Shown here: in pieces, positions 7,676-16,362 of the stretch
Numbering within the stretch: position 1 is the stretch's first letter
Layout of the letters: the number at the start of each line of letters is the position of its first letter
Source of the DNA: Cryobacterium algoricola
Lineage (GTDB): Bacteria > Actinomycetota > Actinomycetes > Actinomycetales > Microbacteriaceae
Assembly (NCBI RefSeq): GCF_004402485.1
Contig: NZ_SOFG01000019.1
Span: 71,569-135,568 of the forward strand
Length of the DNA: 64,000 bases
Direction of reading: 5' to 3'
The notes under the pieces: generated by a model
What the model saw: the letters and a program-made list of their open reading frames with translations, nothing else
Told to the model about the DNA's origin: nothing
The model's database searches: none
Position numbers and translations under genes: made by a program

Positions 7676-8779
7676 GTGCTCAAGCCGCTCCCCGACTACC
7701 CGTGGGACCAGATGGCGCCGTTCGCGGCCCAGGCCCGCGCGCACGCCGACGGCATCGTCGACCTGTCGATCGGCTCGCCCGTCGATCCGACCCCCGACGT
7801 CGTGCGCCACGCCCTCGCCGAGGCGACGGATGCCCACGCGTACCCGCAGACCGTCGGCACGCCTGAGCTGCAGGCCGCGATCGTCGACTGGTACGCACGC
7901 CGTCGCGGGGTGACGCTGACCCCGGCGAACGTGCTTCCCACGATCGGCTCCAAAGAGCTCGTCGCCCTGCTGCCCTTCATGCTCGGCCTCGGCGAGGGCG
8001 ACACCGTCGTGCACCCCCTCGCGGCCTACCCCACCTATGCGATCGGTGCCGCGATGGCCGGATGCGACGCGTTCGCCTCCGATGACCCGGCCGCGTGGCC
8101 GTCCGCGACGAAGCTCATCTGGCTGAACAGCCCGGGAAACCCCGACGGCCGCGTGCTGTCGGTGTCCGAACTGCGTGCCGCCGTCGAACGCGCGCGGGAG
8201 CTCGGGGCCGTGATCGTGTCCGACGAATGCTACGCCGAGCTCGGCTGGGCCGGGCCCTGGGCGTCCGAGCCGATTCCCAGCATCCTCGACCCGCGCGTGA
8301 TCGGCACCGACCGGCGCAACGTGCTCGCCATCTATTCCCTCAGCAAGCAGTCGAACATGGCCGGCTACCGCGGCGCCTTCGCGGCCGGCTGCGCCACCGT
8401 GCTCGCCCGGGTGCTCACCGTGCGCAAGCACGCCGGCCTGATGCTCCCGCAGCCGCTCCAGGCCGCGATGGTGGCCGCCCTCGGCGACGACGCCCACGTG
8501 GCGGCGCAGCGTGAACGGTACCGCGGCAGGCGTGCCGTGCTCGTGCCGGCAATCGAGGCCGCCGGGTACCGGATCGACCGGAGTGAGGCCGGCCTGTACC
8601 TGTGGGCAACGAAGGGGGCCGACTGCTGGCAGTCGATCGCCGAACTCGCCGGGCTCGGTATCCTCGCCGGGCCGGGATCCTTCTATGGGGACGGGTACCC
8701 GCAGCACGTCCGATTCTCGCTCACGGCGACGGATGAGCGCATCCACGCAGCCGCCGTCCGGCTCCGGTCGCTAGAGTAG
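7676..8779 (+). CDS. dapC: Succinyldiaminopimelate aminotransferase
   Basis: A 367-residue class I/II PLP aminotransferase. It has the cofactor motif SLSKQSNMAGYR with Lys224 as the Schiff-base lysine and Arg232 nearby, NSPGNPDG at 151-158, and VSDECYAE with Asp183 and Tyr186. Family role: converts N-succinyl-2-amino-6-oxopimelate to N-succinyl-diaminopimelate with glutamate as amino donor, in lysine and peptidoglycan precursor synthesis. It begins at GTG 6 bp after fdxA. The same pathway is represented nearby by dapD (10377-11357) and dapE (11375-12550), so three successive steps lie within 5 kb, split by citrate synthase. Confidence 0.93.
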   Translation: MLKPLPDYPWDQMAPFAAQARAHADGIVDLSIGSPVDPTPDVVRHALAEATDAHAYPQTVGTPELQAAIVDWYARRRGVTLTPANVLPTIGSKELVALLPFMLGLGEGDTVVHPLAAYPTYAIGAAMAGCDAFASDDPAAWPSATKLIWLNSPGNPDGRVLSVSELRAAVERARELGAVIVSDECYAELGWAGPWASEPIPSILDPRVIGTDRRNVLAIYSLSKQSNMAGYRGAFAAGCATVLARVLTVRKHAGLMLPQPLQAAMVAALGDDAHVAAQRERYRGRRAVLVPAIEAAGYRIDRSEAGLYLWATKGADCWQSIAELAGLGILAGPGSFYGDGYPQHVRFSLTATDERIHAAAVRLRSLE

Positions 8780-8996
8780 CAACTGCCCACGGTGTACCCG
8801 GACCGGGTGGCATCGCCATTCTTGTAGATCTCCTCCGGTGAAACTGCCGAAAGTTTGGCGGATGCAACAGTAGGTGGTGGGGCCGATTAGGCTGTATCCG
8901 CTTGGACGTCTCCAGCCACACCGGTGTGCCATGGCGGCCACCCCCAGTCCGTAAGGCAGTGATTCAGTGACACTCAGTGATATTCAGGGAGGCGCC

Positions 8997-10307
8997 GTGA
9001 GCGACGTCGTACAGCGAACACCGTCCATCGACCCGCTGGGGGCGACGCTCGCCTTCCCAGGGGGCATCGCCGAGTTCCCGATCGCCCATGGGACCGACGG
9101 CCCCTCCGGCATCGACATCTCGACGCTCACCAAACAGACCGGGCTCGTCACGCTGGACTCCGGCTTTGTGAACACAGCGGCGACCCGTTCGGCGATCACG
9201 TACATCGACGGCGGCAAGGGCATCCTGCGGTATCGCGGCTATCCGATCGAGCAGATCGCCCAGAACTCCAACTTCCTCGAGACCGCGTGGCTGCTCATCT
9301 ACGGCGAGCTGCCGAGCGCCGGCGAACTCGAGGCCTTCGACAAGCGCATCCGCAAGCACACCCTGCTGCACGAGGACATGCGCCGCTTCTTCGACGTGCT
9401 GCCGTTCAACGCGCACCCGATGGCCGTGCTCGCCTCCGGCGTCTCCGCGATGGCCGCGTACTACCAGGACTCGCTCAACCCGAACGACCCGGAGCAGGTC
9501 GAGACCGCCACGATCCACCTGCTCGCCAAGCTTCCGGTGATGGCGGCATACGCCCACAAGAAGAGCGTCGGACAGGCATTCCTCTACCCGGACAACTCCC
9601 TTGGCTACGTCGACAACTTCCTCAAGCTGATCTTCGGGACCCTTGCTGAGCCCTACGAAGTCGATCCCGTGGTGAGTAAGGCGCTCGAACGCCTGCTGAT
9701 GCTGCACGAAGACCACGAGCAGAACGCGTCGACGTCGACCGTTCGCCTCGTCGGCTCCACGGAGGCCAACCTGTTCGCCTCGGTGTCCGCCGGAATCAGC
9801 GCGCTCTCCGGCCCGCTGCACGGCGGTGCGAACGAGGCCGTACTCAAGATGCTCGGCGAGATCAGGGCCTCCGGCGAAAGCGTCGAGAAGTTCGTCGAGC
9901 GGGTCAAGAACAAGGAGCAGGGCGTTCGCCTGATGGGCTTCGGCCACCGGGTCTACAAGAACTACGACCCGCGCGCGACCCTCGTCAAGGAGAGCGCAGA
10001 CGAGGTGCTCGCCGCCCTCGGCGTCAAGGACGACCTCCTCGACATCGCCAAGGAGCTCGAGCACATCGCCCTCAATGACGACTATTTCCGTGAGCGCAAG
10101 CTCTACCCGAACGTCGACTTCTACACCGGAGTCATCTACAAGGCGATGGGCTTCCCGACGAGCATGTTCACCGTGCTGTTCGCGGTGGGCCGCCTGCCGG
10201 GCTGGGTCGCGCACTGGCGCGAGATGAACGCGGACCCGACCACGAAGATCGGCCGCCCGCAGCAGCTCTACACGGGCTCTCCGGCGCGGGACTTCCCCCG
10301 CCGCTAG
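8997..10307 (+). CDS. gltA: Citrate synthase
   Basis: A 436-residue type II citrate synthase. The chosen GTG (8997) follows AGGGAGG; a GTG 30 bp upstream is in frame but has no good ribosome site. The active-site triad is visible as His275 (GPLHGGANE), His317 (GFGHRVYK) and Asp374 (YPNVDFYTG), with spacing close to the E. coli enzyme. His240 (LHEDHEQNAST) is the acetyl-CoA site region. It condenses oxaloacetate and acetyl-CoA as entry to the TCA cycle. The 217-bp upstream gap holds no gene and presumably the promoter. A strong hairpin follows at 10321-10364. Confidence 0.96.
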   Translation: MSDVVQRTPSIDPLGATLAFPGGIAEFPIAHGTDGPSGIDISTLTKQTGLVTLDSGFVNTAATRSAITYIDGGKGILRYRGYPIEQIAQNSNFLETAWLLIYGELPSAGELEAFDKRIRKHTLLHEDMRRFFDVLPFNAHPMAVLASGVSAMAAYYQDSLNPNDPEQVETATIHLLAKLPVMAAYAHKKSVGQAFLYPDNSLGYVDNFLKLIFGTLAEPYEVDPVVSKALERLLMLHEDHEQNASTSTVRLVGSTEANLFASVSAGISALSGPLHGGANEAVLKMLGEIRASGESVEKFVERVKNKEQGVRLMGFGHRVYKNYDPRATLVKESADEVLAALGVKDDLLDIAKELEHIALNDDYFRERKLYPNVDFYTGVIYKAMGFPTSMFTVLFAVGRLPGWVAHWREMNADPTTKIGRPQQLYTGSPARDFPRR

Positions 10308-10320
10308 CCGTACGCACAGA

Positions 10321-10364
10321 ACGACGGATGCCCGGCACGCCAACGCGTGCCGGGCATCCGTCGT
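10321..10364. terminator. Bidirectional terminator-like hairpin between gltA and dapD
   Basis: ACGACGGATGCCCGGCACGC and GCGTGCCGGGCATCCGTCGT form a perfect 20-bp stem with a CAAC tetraloop. It lies 13 bp after the gltA stop and 12 bp before the dapD stop, between convergent genes. There is no T-run, as is common for actinobacterial terminators. Confidence 0.85.
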
Positions 10365-10376
10365 ATCGTGCCGGGG

Positions 10377-11357
10377 TCAGGCGTGCAGTTGCTCGTTGAG
10401 GACGATTCCGTTCCCGCTGCGGGCGAGCACCTCGACGGCGCCCGACATCGAGTTGCGGCGGAAGAGCAGGTTCGGCACCCCGGACAGCTCGACGGCCTTC
10501 ATCGTCTGCATGCGGCCGTCCGCGGTGCGCGGCTGGTCGGGCAGGGACACCTTCGTGCCCGCCGTGACGTAGAGCCCGGCCTCGACGACGGAATCGTCGC
10601 CGATCGAGATGCCGATGCCGGAGTTGGCGCCGAGCAGGGCCCGTTCGCCGATGCGCACGCGCTCGGTCCCGCCACCGGACAGGGTGCCCATGATCGAGGC
10701 TCCACCGCCGATGTCCGCGCCGTTGCCGACGACGACACCCTGCGAAATGCGCCCCTCGACCATGGAGACGCCGAGGGTGCCCGCGTTGAAGTTGACAAAG
10801 CCCTCGTGCATGACCGTTGTGCCGGGGGAGAGGTAGGCGCCGAGACGCACCCGGGAGGCGTCGGCGATCCGCACCCGGTCGGGGGTGACGTAGTTCAGCA
10901 GCGGCGGGAACTTGTCCACGCCGCCGGCCTGGATGCCCGCGCGCTGCAGCGCCGGTCGCAGCCGGTCGAAGTCGGCGGGCAGCATCGGGCCGGCGTTCGT
11001 CCACACCACGACGGGCAGGTGGCCGAAGATGCCGTCGAGGTTGATGCTGTTCGGCAGGACGAGCAGGTGCGAGAGCAGGTGCAGGCGCAGGTAGGCGTCC
11101 GACGTGCCGGCCGGGGGAGCGGTCAGGTCGATCTCGATCGTCACGGTCTCGAGGCGCACCGCGCGCCGCGGGTCCGGCCCGGCGAGTTCGGTGACCGAGG
11201 CGGGCACGATCCACGGGTCGCGACCGGCGGGCAGGGAGCCGAGCAGGGGAGCGGGGAACCAGGTGTCGAGGACCGTGCCGTCCTGGGCGATGGTGGCCAG
11301 GCCGTAGCCCCAGGCTGTGGTCGGAACGGCGGGCTGGGGGGACTGTCGCGTGGTCAT
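10377..11357 (-). CDS. dapD: 2,3,4,5-tetrahydropyridine-2,6-dicarboxylate N-succinyltransferase
   Basis: A 326-residue left-handed beta-helix acyltransferase of the actinobacterial DapD type. The first half includes [21 protein letters not shown]. The middle shows hexapeptide repeats ([55 protein letters not shown]). It uses succinyl-CoA to succinylate tetrahydrodipicolinate, the step before DapC in the succinylase branch of lysine biosynthesis. It starts at ATG 11357 and is divergent from dapE with only 17 bp between the two start codons, so the promoter must reach into the neighbouring gene or the messages are nearly leaderless. Confidence 0.94.
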   Translation of the reverse strand: MTTRQSPQPAVPTTAWGYGLATIAQDGTVLDTWFPAPLLGSLPAGRDPWIVPASVTELAGPDPRRAVRLETVTIEIDLTAPPAGTSDAYLRLHLLSHLLVLPNSINLDGIFGHLPVVVWTNAGPMLPADFDRLRPALQRAGIQAGGVDKFPPLLNYVTPDRVRIADASRVRLGAYLSPGTTVMHEGFVNFNAGTLGVSMVEGRISQGVVVGNGADIGGGASIMGTLSGGGTERVRIGERALLGANSGIGISIGDDSVVEAGLYVTAGTKVSLPDQPRTADGRMQTMKAVELSGVPNLLFRRNSMSGAVEVLARSGNGIVLNEQLHA

Positions 11358-11374
11358 TCCTCTAGATTAGTAGG

Positions 11375-12550
11375 GTGCCTTCGACCCCCCAGCCCGCGTC
11401 CCCGCCCGTGAACCCGTACGTGAACCCCGCACCGGATGCCACGGGCGCCCGCCGCGCCGGACCGCTCGACCTGGCCGCATCGTCTGTCGCGATCACCCAG
11501 GCGATCTGCGACATCGAGTCCGTCTCCGGCAACGAAACCCCCCTCGCCGACGCCGTCGAGCGTGCGCTCGCCGGCCTCGCGCACCTCGAGATCATCCGCG
11601 ACGGCGACACGATCGTCGCCCGCACCCGCCTCGGCCGCGCCCAGCGCGTCATCATCGCCGGACACCTCGACACCGTCCCGGTCAACGACAACCTGCCGAC
11701 CCGGTTCGAGACCGTCGACGACCTCGACTACCTCTGGGGACGAGGCACCGTGGACATGAAGGCGGGTGTCGCCGTGCAGCTGAAGCTCGCCGCCGAGCTC
11801 ACCGAGCCCGGCCTCGACGTGACGTGGATGTGGTACGACCACGAGGAGGTCTCTGACGACCTCAACGGCCTCGGCCGGCTCGCCCTGGCCCGGCCCGATC
11901 TCTTCGAGGGCGACTTCGCGATCCTCGGCGAGCCGAGCAACGGGCAGGTCGAGGGCGGCTGCAACGGCAACCTGCGGGTCGAGGTGCGCACCCACGGTCT
12001 GCGTGCCCACTCCGCCCGCAGCTGGGTCGGCGAGAACGCCATCCACAAGGCCGCACCGATCCTCGCCATCCTCGCCGGCTACGAACCCCGCGCCGTCGAG
12101 GTCGAAGGGCTCGTCTACCGGGAGGGCCTGAACGCGGTCGGGATCAGCGGCGGCATCGCCGGGAACGTCATTCCCGACGAGTGCATGGTGCACATCAACT
12201 ACCGGTTCGCCCCGAGTCGCAGTTCCGCCGAGGCCCTCGAGCACGTGAGCGAGCTGTTCGCCGGTTACGACGTCACCGTCGTCGACCGCGCGGAGGGCGC
12301 CCGCCCGGGGCTCGACGCTCCGCTCGCACAGGAATTCCTCGCCTTCGTCGGAGCGGAGGCCCGCCCCAAGTACGGCTGGACCGACGTCGCCCGGTTTTCC
12401 GCGCTCGGCATCCCCGCCGTCAACTACGGTCCGGGAGATCCGCTCAAGGCCCACGCCGACGACGAGCGCGTCGCCGTGCACCAGATCACCGACTGCGAAG
12501 ATGCCCTCCGCTCCTGGCTGACCGCGGCCCCGAACCGGAAGCAGCGTTAG
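11375..12550 (+). CDS. dapE: Succinyl-diaminopimelate desuccinylase
   Basis: A 391-residue M20 metallopeptidase. Visible metal and catalytic motifs are AGHLDTVPV, GRGTVDMKAG (bridging Asp), WYDHEEV (catalytic Glu region), LGEPSNG, and the C-terminal GPGDPLKAHADDE histidine. Family role: hydrolyses N-succinyl-LL-diaminopimelate to succinate and LL-DAP using two zinc ions. The start is uncertain. GTG 11375 is the first in-frame start but its 20 residues are low-complexity (PSTPQPASPPVNPYVNPAP), and GTGs at 11408 and 11420 are alternatives. It is followed after 3 bp by the PIG-V-like mannosyltransferase gene, so they probably share a transcript. Confidence 0.93.
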   Translation: MPSTPQPASPPVNPYVNPAPDATGARRAGPLDLAASSVAITQAICDIESVSGNETPLADAVERALAGLAHLEIIRDGDTIVARTRLGRAQRVIIAGHLDTVPVNDNLPTRFETVDDLDYLWGRGTVDMKAGVAVQLKLAAELTEPGLDVTWMWYDHEEVSDDLNGLGRLALARPDLFEGDFAILGEPSNGQVEGGCNGNLRVEVRTHGLRAHSARSWVGENAIHKAAPILAILAGYEPRAVEVEGLVYREGLNAVGISGGIAGNVIPDECMVHINYRFAPSRSSAEALEHVSELFAGYDVTVVDRAEGARPGLDAPLAQEFLAFVGAEARPKYGWTDVARFSALGIPAVNYGPGDPLKAHADDERVAVHQITDCEDALRSWLTAAPNRKQR

Positions 12551-12553
12551 CCC

Positions 12554-13840
12554 GTGTCGACAGGGGCCCCACTCCGCCCCAGCCAGGGACCGCCGCTCGA
12601 GCAGGGCCGCGTGCCGGTGCCGGCGGCCAGACCTCCGGCCGTGAGGCGGATGCTGCCGGCCCGCTGGCGGGCCCGCGCCCGGCTGGCCCCGTGGTGGGCC
12701 GCTGTCGCGGGCATCTGGGTGCTGTCCCGGCTCGTGACGACCACCCTCGTCCTCATCCTCGCGCGCGTCCAGGGCGCGAACCCGTGGACCGGTGCCAGCC
12801 CGGGGTACTTCGACTTCGCCAACATCTGGGACGCCCGCTGGTACAACATCGTCGCAACATCCGGCTACCCGGCCGTGCTGCCGATCACGAGCTCCGGACA
12901 CGTCGGCGAGAACGCCTGGGCGTTCCTGCCGGGTTACCCCGCGGTCGTGCGCGTCGTGATGTTCCTCAGCGGGGCGCCGTGGGCACCGGCCGCCGTCATC
13001 GTCTCGCTCGCCTTCAGCCTCGGGGCCGCCCTGCTCTTCTACCGGGTGATGCTGCGGGTCCAGGGCCGCGGCACCGCCCTGTTCGCGGTCGTGCTGTTCT
13101 GCGTCGCCCCGCTCGCCCCCATCCTGCAGTTCGGCTACGCCGAGTCGATGTACCTGTTCTTCCTCACCCTCGCCCTCCTCCTCCTCCTCGAACGCCGGTA
13201 TGTGCTGCTGTTCCCGGTGATCGCCGTGATGGCGTTCACCCGGCCGAGCGGCCTCGCCTTCGCTCTCGCACTCGGCTTCCACGTCGTGCACCGCTGGCTG
13301 ACCCGCCGCAGCGACCCGTTCCCCGTTCCCGAGCGGATCCTCGCGGCATCCGTCACCGCTTTCAGCGCCCTTAGCGGCTTCGCCTGGCCGTTGATCGCGT
13401 GGATCGCGACCGGCTCGGCGACCGCGTACACCGAAACGGAGCTCGCCTGGCGGTCCTCGTACATCGGCTACCAGGAACTCGTTCCCTTCACCGCCTGGTT
13501 CCAGGGCGGGGTCTGGTGGCTCGGGCAGCCGCTCGGCATCGTCGTCGTGCTCGTACTCGTCGTCGGCTTCGCCGCCGCGCTGTTCGCCCCTGCCGTGCGC
13601 AGGCTCGGCGTCGACCTGCGGTTCTGGCTCGCCGCATACGGGCTCTACCTCTTCGCGGTGTTCTTCCCGCAGTCGAGCACCTTCCGGCTGCTGATGCCGA
13701 TGTTCCCGCTGCTCGGCGCGATCGCGCAGCCGAAACGGCTGAGTTACCGGATCGCGATCGTGGTGCTGTGCATCCTCGGCCAGTGGGGATGGCTGCTGAT
13801 CTGCTGGGGCGTCGACGGCGCCGACTGGACACCGCCGTAA
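12554..13840 (+). CDS. PIG-V-like GT-C mannosyltransferase, integral membrane
   Basis: A 428-residue polytopic protein with about ten hydrophobic segments. The first loop after helix 1 contains FDFANIWDARWYN, the acidic WDxxWY loop seen in PIG-V and related polyprenol-phosphate-mannose-dependent GT-C enzymes. YGYAESMY-like and FTRPSGLA segments also fit. Family role: transfers mannose from a lipid-linked donor on the outer face of the membrane, in actinobacteria onto cell-envelope glycolipids or proteins. The exact acceptor is unknown. GTG start 3 bp after the dapE stop. A Pro/Arg-rich N-terminal tail of about 45 residues precedes the first helix. Confidence 0.8.
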   Translation: MSTGAPLRPSQGPPLEQGRVPVPAARPPAVRRMLPARWRARARLAPWWAAVAGIWVLSRLVTTTLVLILARVQGANPWTGASPGYFDFANIWDARWYNIVATSGYPAVLPITSSGHVGENAWAFLPGYPAVVRVVMFLSGAPWAPAAVIVSLAFSLGAALLFYRVMLRVQGRGTALFAVVLFCVAPLAPILQFGYAESMYLFFLTLALLLLLERRYVLLFPVIAVMAFTRPSGLAFALALGFHVVHRWLTRRSDPFPVPERILAASVTAFSALSGFAWPLIAWIATGSATAYTETELAWRSSYIGYQELVPFTAWFQGGVWWLGQPLGIVVVLVLVVGFAAALFAPAVRRLGVDLRFWLAAYGLYLFAVFFPQSSTFRLLMPMFPLLGAIAQPKRLSYRIAIVVLCILGQWGWLLICWGVDGADWTPP

Positions 13841-13943
13841 CCGGTGTGACCGCCCGCGTAACCCGCCCGGACCTCGCGAATTTTCGTCTCGGGCCGGGAT
13901 GGTCGATAATAGAAGTTCAGACGAATGAGTGGAAGGGGAGTTC

Positions 13944-14120
13944 ATGGCGGCCATGAAGCCACGGACCGGAGACGGGCCAATGGAGGCTGTAAAGGAGGGG
14001 CGCCTGATCATTGTGCGTGTTCCGCTTGAAGGCGGAGGGCGACTCGTCGTCTCTGTGAACGACGCAGAAGCCAAGGAGCTTCACGATGCACTCGCCGGGG
14101 TAGTACGCCCGGTTGTCTAG
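13944..14120 (+). CDS. DUF3117 small conserved actinobacterial protein
   Basis: A 58-residue protein, MAAMKPRTGDGPMEAVKEGR and onward, almost invariant in actinobacteria (the mycobacterial member has been described as calmodulin-like; function unsettled). The ATG at 13944 is set by GGAAGGGGAG upstream; the in-frame GTG at 13929 lies within that ribosome site. It is a single compact domain with a VRVPLEGGGRLVVSV strand pair and a C-terminal amphipathic helix. It is monocistronic: a 100-bp gap before it contains an AT-richer promoter-like stretch (ggtcgataatagaagtt), and a terminator follows at 14163. Confidence 0.9.
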   Translation: MAAMKPRTGDGPMEAVKEGRLIIVRVPLEGGGRLVVSVNDAEAKELHDALAGVVRPVV

Positions 14121-14162
14121 CGTCGGAGATCACGTCTCCACCTCGTAACCGAGGAGAATTAC

Positions 14163-14201
14163 GGATCGGCCGTGCAGCCCTGCTGCGCGGCCGATCCTTT
14201 T
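14163..14201 (+). terminator. Intrinsic terminator after the DUF3117 gene
   Basis: GGATCGGCCG and CGGCCGATCC (14188-14197) pair, extended by GCAG/CTGC inside, and are followed by TTTT. It lies 42 bp after the DUF3117 stop and before the end of the convergent methyltransferase gene. This is the clearest classical Rho-independent terminator of the window. Confidence 0.85.
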
Positions 14202-14228
14202 GTCGCCGCTCGTGGTGGCGCTGGAACG

Positions 14229-14861
14229 CTACGCGCGCAGTTTGGTGATCTGCAGCAGCCCGTCGCCGACGGGGGACAGGGCGCTGATCACGGCGGTCGA
14301 GCCGCTGATCTCGCTCAGGAGCGTGCGGAACCCGGTGGCGACCTCGTCGCGCTGCGCCGGGTTGGCGACGCGGCCGCGCCAGAGGGCGTGGGCCACGAGC
14401 ACGGTTCCGCCCGGCCGGGCCAGGCGCAGCCCGTGCTCGACGTATTCGATGACCGACTGCGGGTCGGCGTCGATGAAGACGATGTCGTACGAGTTCTCGT
14501 TCATCCTCGGGAGGACATCCGCTGCCTTGCCCGTGATCAGCCGCACCCGGTTCGCCGGGATCTTCGCCTCGGTGAACAGGGCGCGGGCGTGCTGCTGGTG
14601 GTCCACCTCGGTGTCGATCGAGGTGAGCGTCGCCCCCGGCGCCCCGGTCAGGAGCCAGATGCCGGAGACTCCGGCCCCCGTGCCGACCTCGAGGATGCTG
14701 CGGGCACCGGTCGCGGCGGCGATCACGGCGGACTGCGCACCGACCGCGGGGGAGATCGCGTCGATCCCGAGTTCGAGCGACTGCTGGCGCGCCCGGACGA
14801 CGGCCTCGGATTCCACGACCGAGTCGTCGGAAAATTTCCAGTTCAAATCTTTGTCTGACAC
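14229..14861 (-). CDS. SAM-dependent O-methyltransferase (class I)
   Basis: A 210-residue methyltransferase with motif I ILEVGTGAGVSGIWLL, motif II region TSIDTEVDHQQHARALF, and YDIVFIDADPQS (metal-binding DAD-like segment typical of the cation-dependent catechol/caffeoyl-CoA O-methyltransferase family). The C-terminus GDGLLQITKL matches the family end. It is an orthologue-like match to the mycobacterial O-methyltransferase that sits near tatB. It starts at GTG 14861 and is divergent from tatB with 85 bp between. Physiological substrate unknown. Confidence 0.88.
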   Translation of the reverse strand: MSDKDLNWKFSDDSVVESEAVVRARQQSLELGIDAISPAVGAQSAVIAAATGARSILEVGTGAGVSGIWLLTGAPGATLTSIDTEVDHQQHARALFTEAKIPANRVRLITGKAADVLPRMNENSYDIVFIDADPQSVIEYVEHGLRLARPGGTVLVAHALWRGRVANPAQRDEVATGFRTLLSEISGSTAVISALSPVGDGLLQITKLRA

Positions 14862-14946
14862 GGTGCAACTCCAGTTTTGTATGGGTCCAGCCTAAGGGCG
14901 CTCCCCTCGGGTCGGCGGAGGCCCCGCCGCGCGTTATCCTCAACCT

Positions 14947-15336
14947 ATGCTTGGTTTGACGTTCGAGAAGCTCCTCCTGGTCGGGATCGTCGCCGTCTTC
15001 CTGCTCGGGCCCGAGAAGCTGCCCCACTACGCGGCCCAGCTGGCCCGGCTCGTCCGGCAGCTCCGGGACCTGGCCAACGGCGCCAAGGAACGCATGCGCG
15101 ACGAGATGGGCCCCGAGTTCGACGACGTCGACTGGAAGAAACTCGACCCCCGCCAGTACGACCCGCGCCGGATCATCCGTGAGGCGCTCGTCGAGGACGA
15201 GCCGGTCAAGGAGCAGTCCGCCGTGGTGTCCCGGGTCTCGCCGAACCCGAACGGCGCATACCTGTCCCGGAAGCGCGCGAGGGAGAACGCCCTCGCGCCG
15301 TCGGAACCCGCGCCGTTCGACTCGGAGGCGACGTAG
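14947..15336 (+). CDS. tatB: Sec-independent protein translocase subunit TatB
   Basis: A 129-residue protein with one N-terminal membrane helix (LLLVGIVAVFLLGPEKLP) followed by an amphipathic helix (YAAQLARLVRQLRDLANGAKERM) and an acidic/basic cytoplasmic tail. The FLLGPEKLP hinge is diagnostic of TatA/B, and the longer helix and D-V-D-W-K-K-L-D segment favour TatB. It helps recognise twin-arginine precursors, such as EfeB in this window. No ribosome site is obvious before the ATG, so the mRNA may be nearly leaderless. Confidence 0.88.
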   Translation: MLGLTFEKLLLVGIVAVFLLGPEKLPHYAAQLARLVRQLRDLANGAKERMRDEMGPEFDDVDWKKLDPRQYDPRRIIREALVEDEPVKEQSAVVSRVSPNPNGAYLSRKRARENALAPSEPAPFDSEAT

Positions 15337-15393
15337 CGGCACCGCACGATGGATCCGCTGCTGCGGCTCCGACCCGGGCGTTCCCCCGCCCGT

Positions 15394-16239
15394 TCAGGCA
15401 CGGGCCTGCACGGGCCGTTCGGCGCCGAGTTGCGTCGCGAGAGCGTTGGCCGCGGCGCGGAGCCGCACGGTGAGCGCGCCGAGTTCGGCGGGGCTGCGCT
15501 CTCCCGTCACCGCGACGCCGAGCGCGGCGATGACCCCGGGCGCCCGCACCGGAACGGCGAGGCACGCGGTGCCGTGCGTCGTCCCCTGGTCGCGGCCGAA
15601 GGCATCCGCAGGGCGGGGAGAGGCGGCCCGGTGCGCGCGACGCGTCATCACCTGCGCGCCGACCTGCGCTCCCGCGTTCGCGGCGTGCAGCGCATGGCCG
15701 ACCGGGAGTCCGCGGGCGTCTGCGTCCGCGTGGGAGGCGTGGGCTCCGGGACGCCGGTCCGCGGTGCCGAGGAAGTCGACGCGCTGTTCCCGGCTGAGCT
15801 GGGCGAGGATCTGGCGGCCGAGCGCGGAGGCATACGGGCTCGCACCGAGCCCGGTCCACTGCTCGACCCGGGGGGCGCCCGTCGCGTCGACGATGTCGAT
15901 GATGCTGACCATTCCGTCCGAGAAGCGGGCGAGGTAAGCGGTCGCGCCGTTCTCCGCTGCGACGTGGTGCAGGGTCTGGCGCACCCGGGCGAGGAAGACC
16001 CCCGCGTCGGCGCCGCGGAGACTGGGGAAACGCAGGCCCAGAACGAGGCCATCGGGTTCGGCGACGAGATACCCCTCGTGCACCAGGGTCCTGGTGAGGT
16101 TGTACGCCGTGCCGAGGCTGAGCCCGGAGGCCTGGGCGACCGCCTTGACCGGCATCGGACGTGGCGCGCCCGCGACGATGTCGACGACCTTGAGGGCGCG
16201 CTGGACCGAGGAGATGAGGGTGCGGTGCTCGAGCGTCAT
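15394..16239 (-). CDS. IclR-family transcriptional regulator
   Basis: A 281-residue regulator starting at ATG 16237-16239, preceded by GAGAGGAGCTTG on the coding strand. Residues about 10-70 form the winged helix-turn-helix (SVQRALKVVDIVAG, VKAVAQASGLSLGTAYNLTRTL), and residues about 90-275 the effector-binding GAF-like domain (YLARFSDGMVSIIDIVDATGAP, PYASALGRQILAQL, THGTACLAVPVRAPG). It is longer than typical (about 250) because of an Ala/His-rich segment around HASHADADARGLPVGHALHAANA. It is divergent from ppk2 with 123 bp between. It could regulate itself and the ppk2-DUF7882-rhodopsin group, but no effector can be named. Confidence 0.85.
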   Translation of the reverse strand: MTLEHRTLISSVQRALKVVDIVAGAPRPMPVKAVAQASGLSLGTAYNLTRTLVHEGYLVAEPDGLVLGLRFPSLRGADAGVFLARVRQTLHHVAAENGATAYLARFSDGMVSIIDIVDATGAPRVEQWTGLGASPYASALGRQILAQLSREQRVDFLGTADRRPGAHASHADADARGLPVGHALHAANAGAQVGAQVMTRRAHRAASPRPADAFGRDQGTTHGTACLAVPVRAPGVIAALGVAVTGERSPAELGALTVRLRAAANALATQLGAERPVQARA

Positions 16240-16362
16240 CAAGCTCCTCTCGTGTCGTCGGCGACTATTCGGAACAGGATAGACAGACTCGGCCGAGCCG
16301 GATAGAGCAACCCGACCGTTCGGCGTCGTTAGGCTGTGACCCAAGCGAACGAAAGGTCGGGG

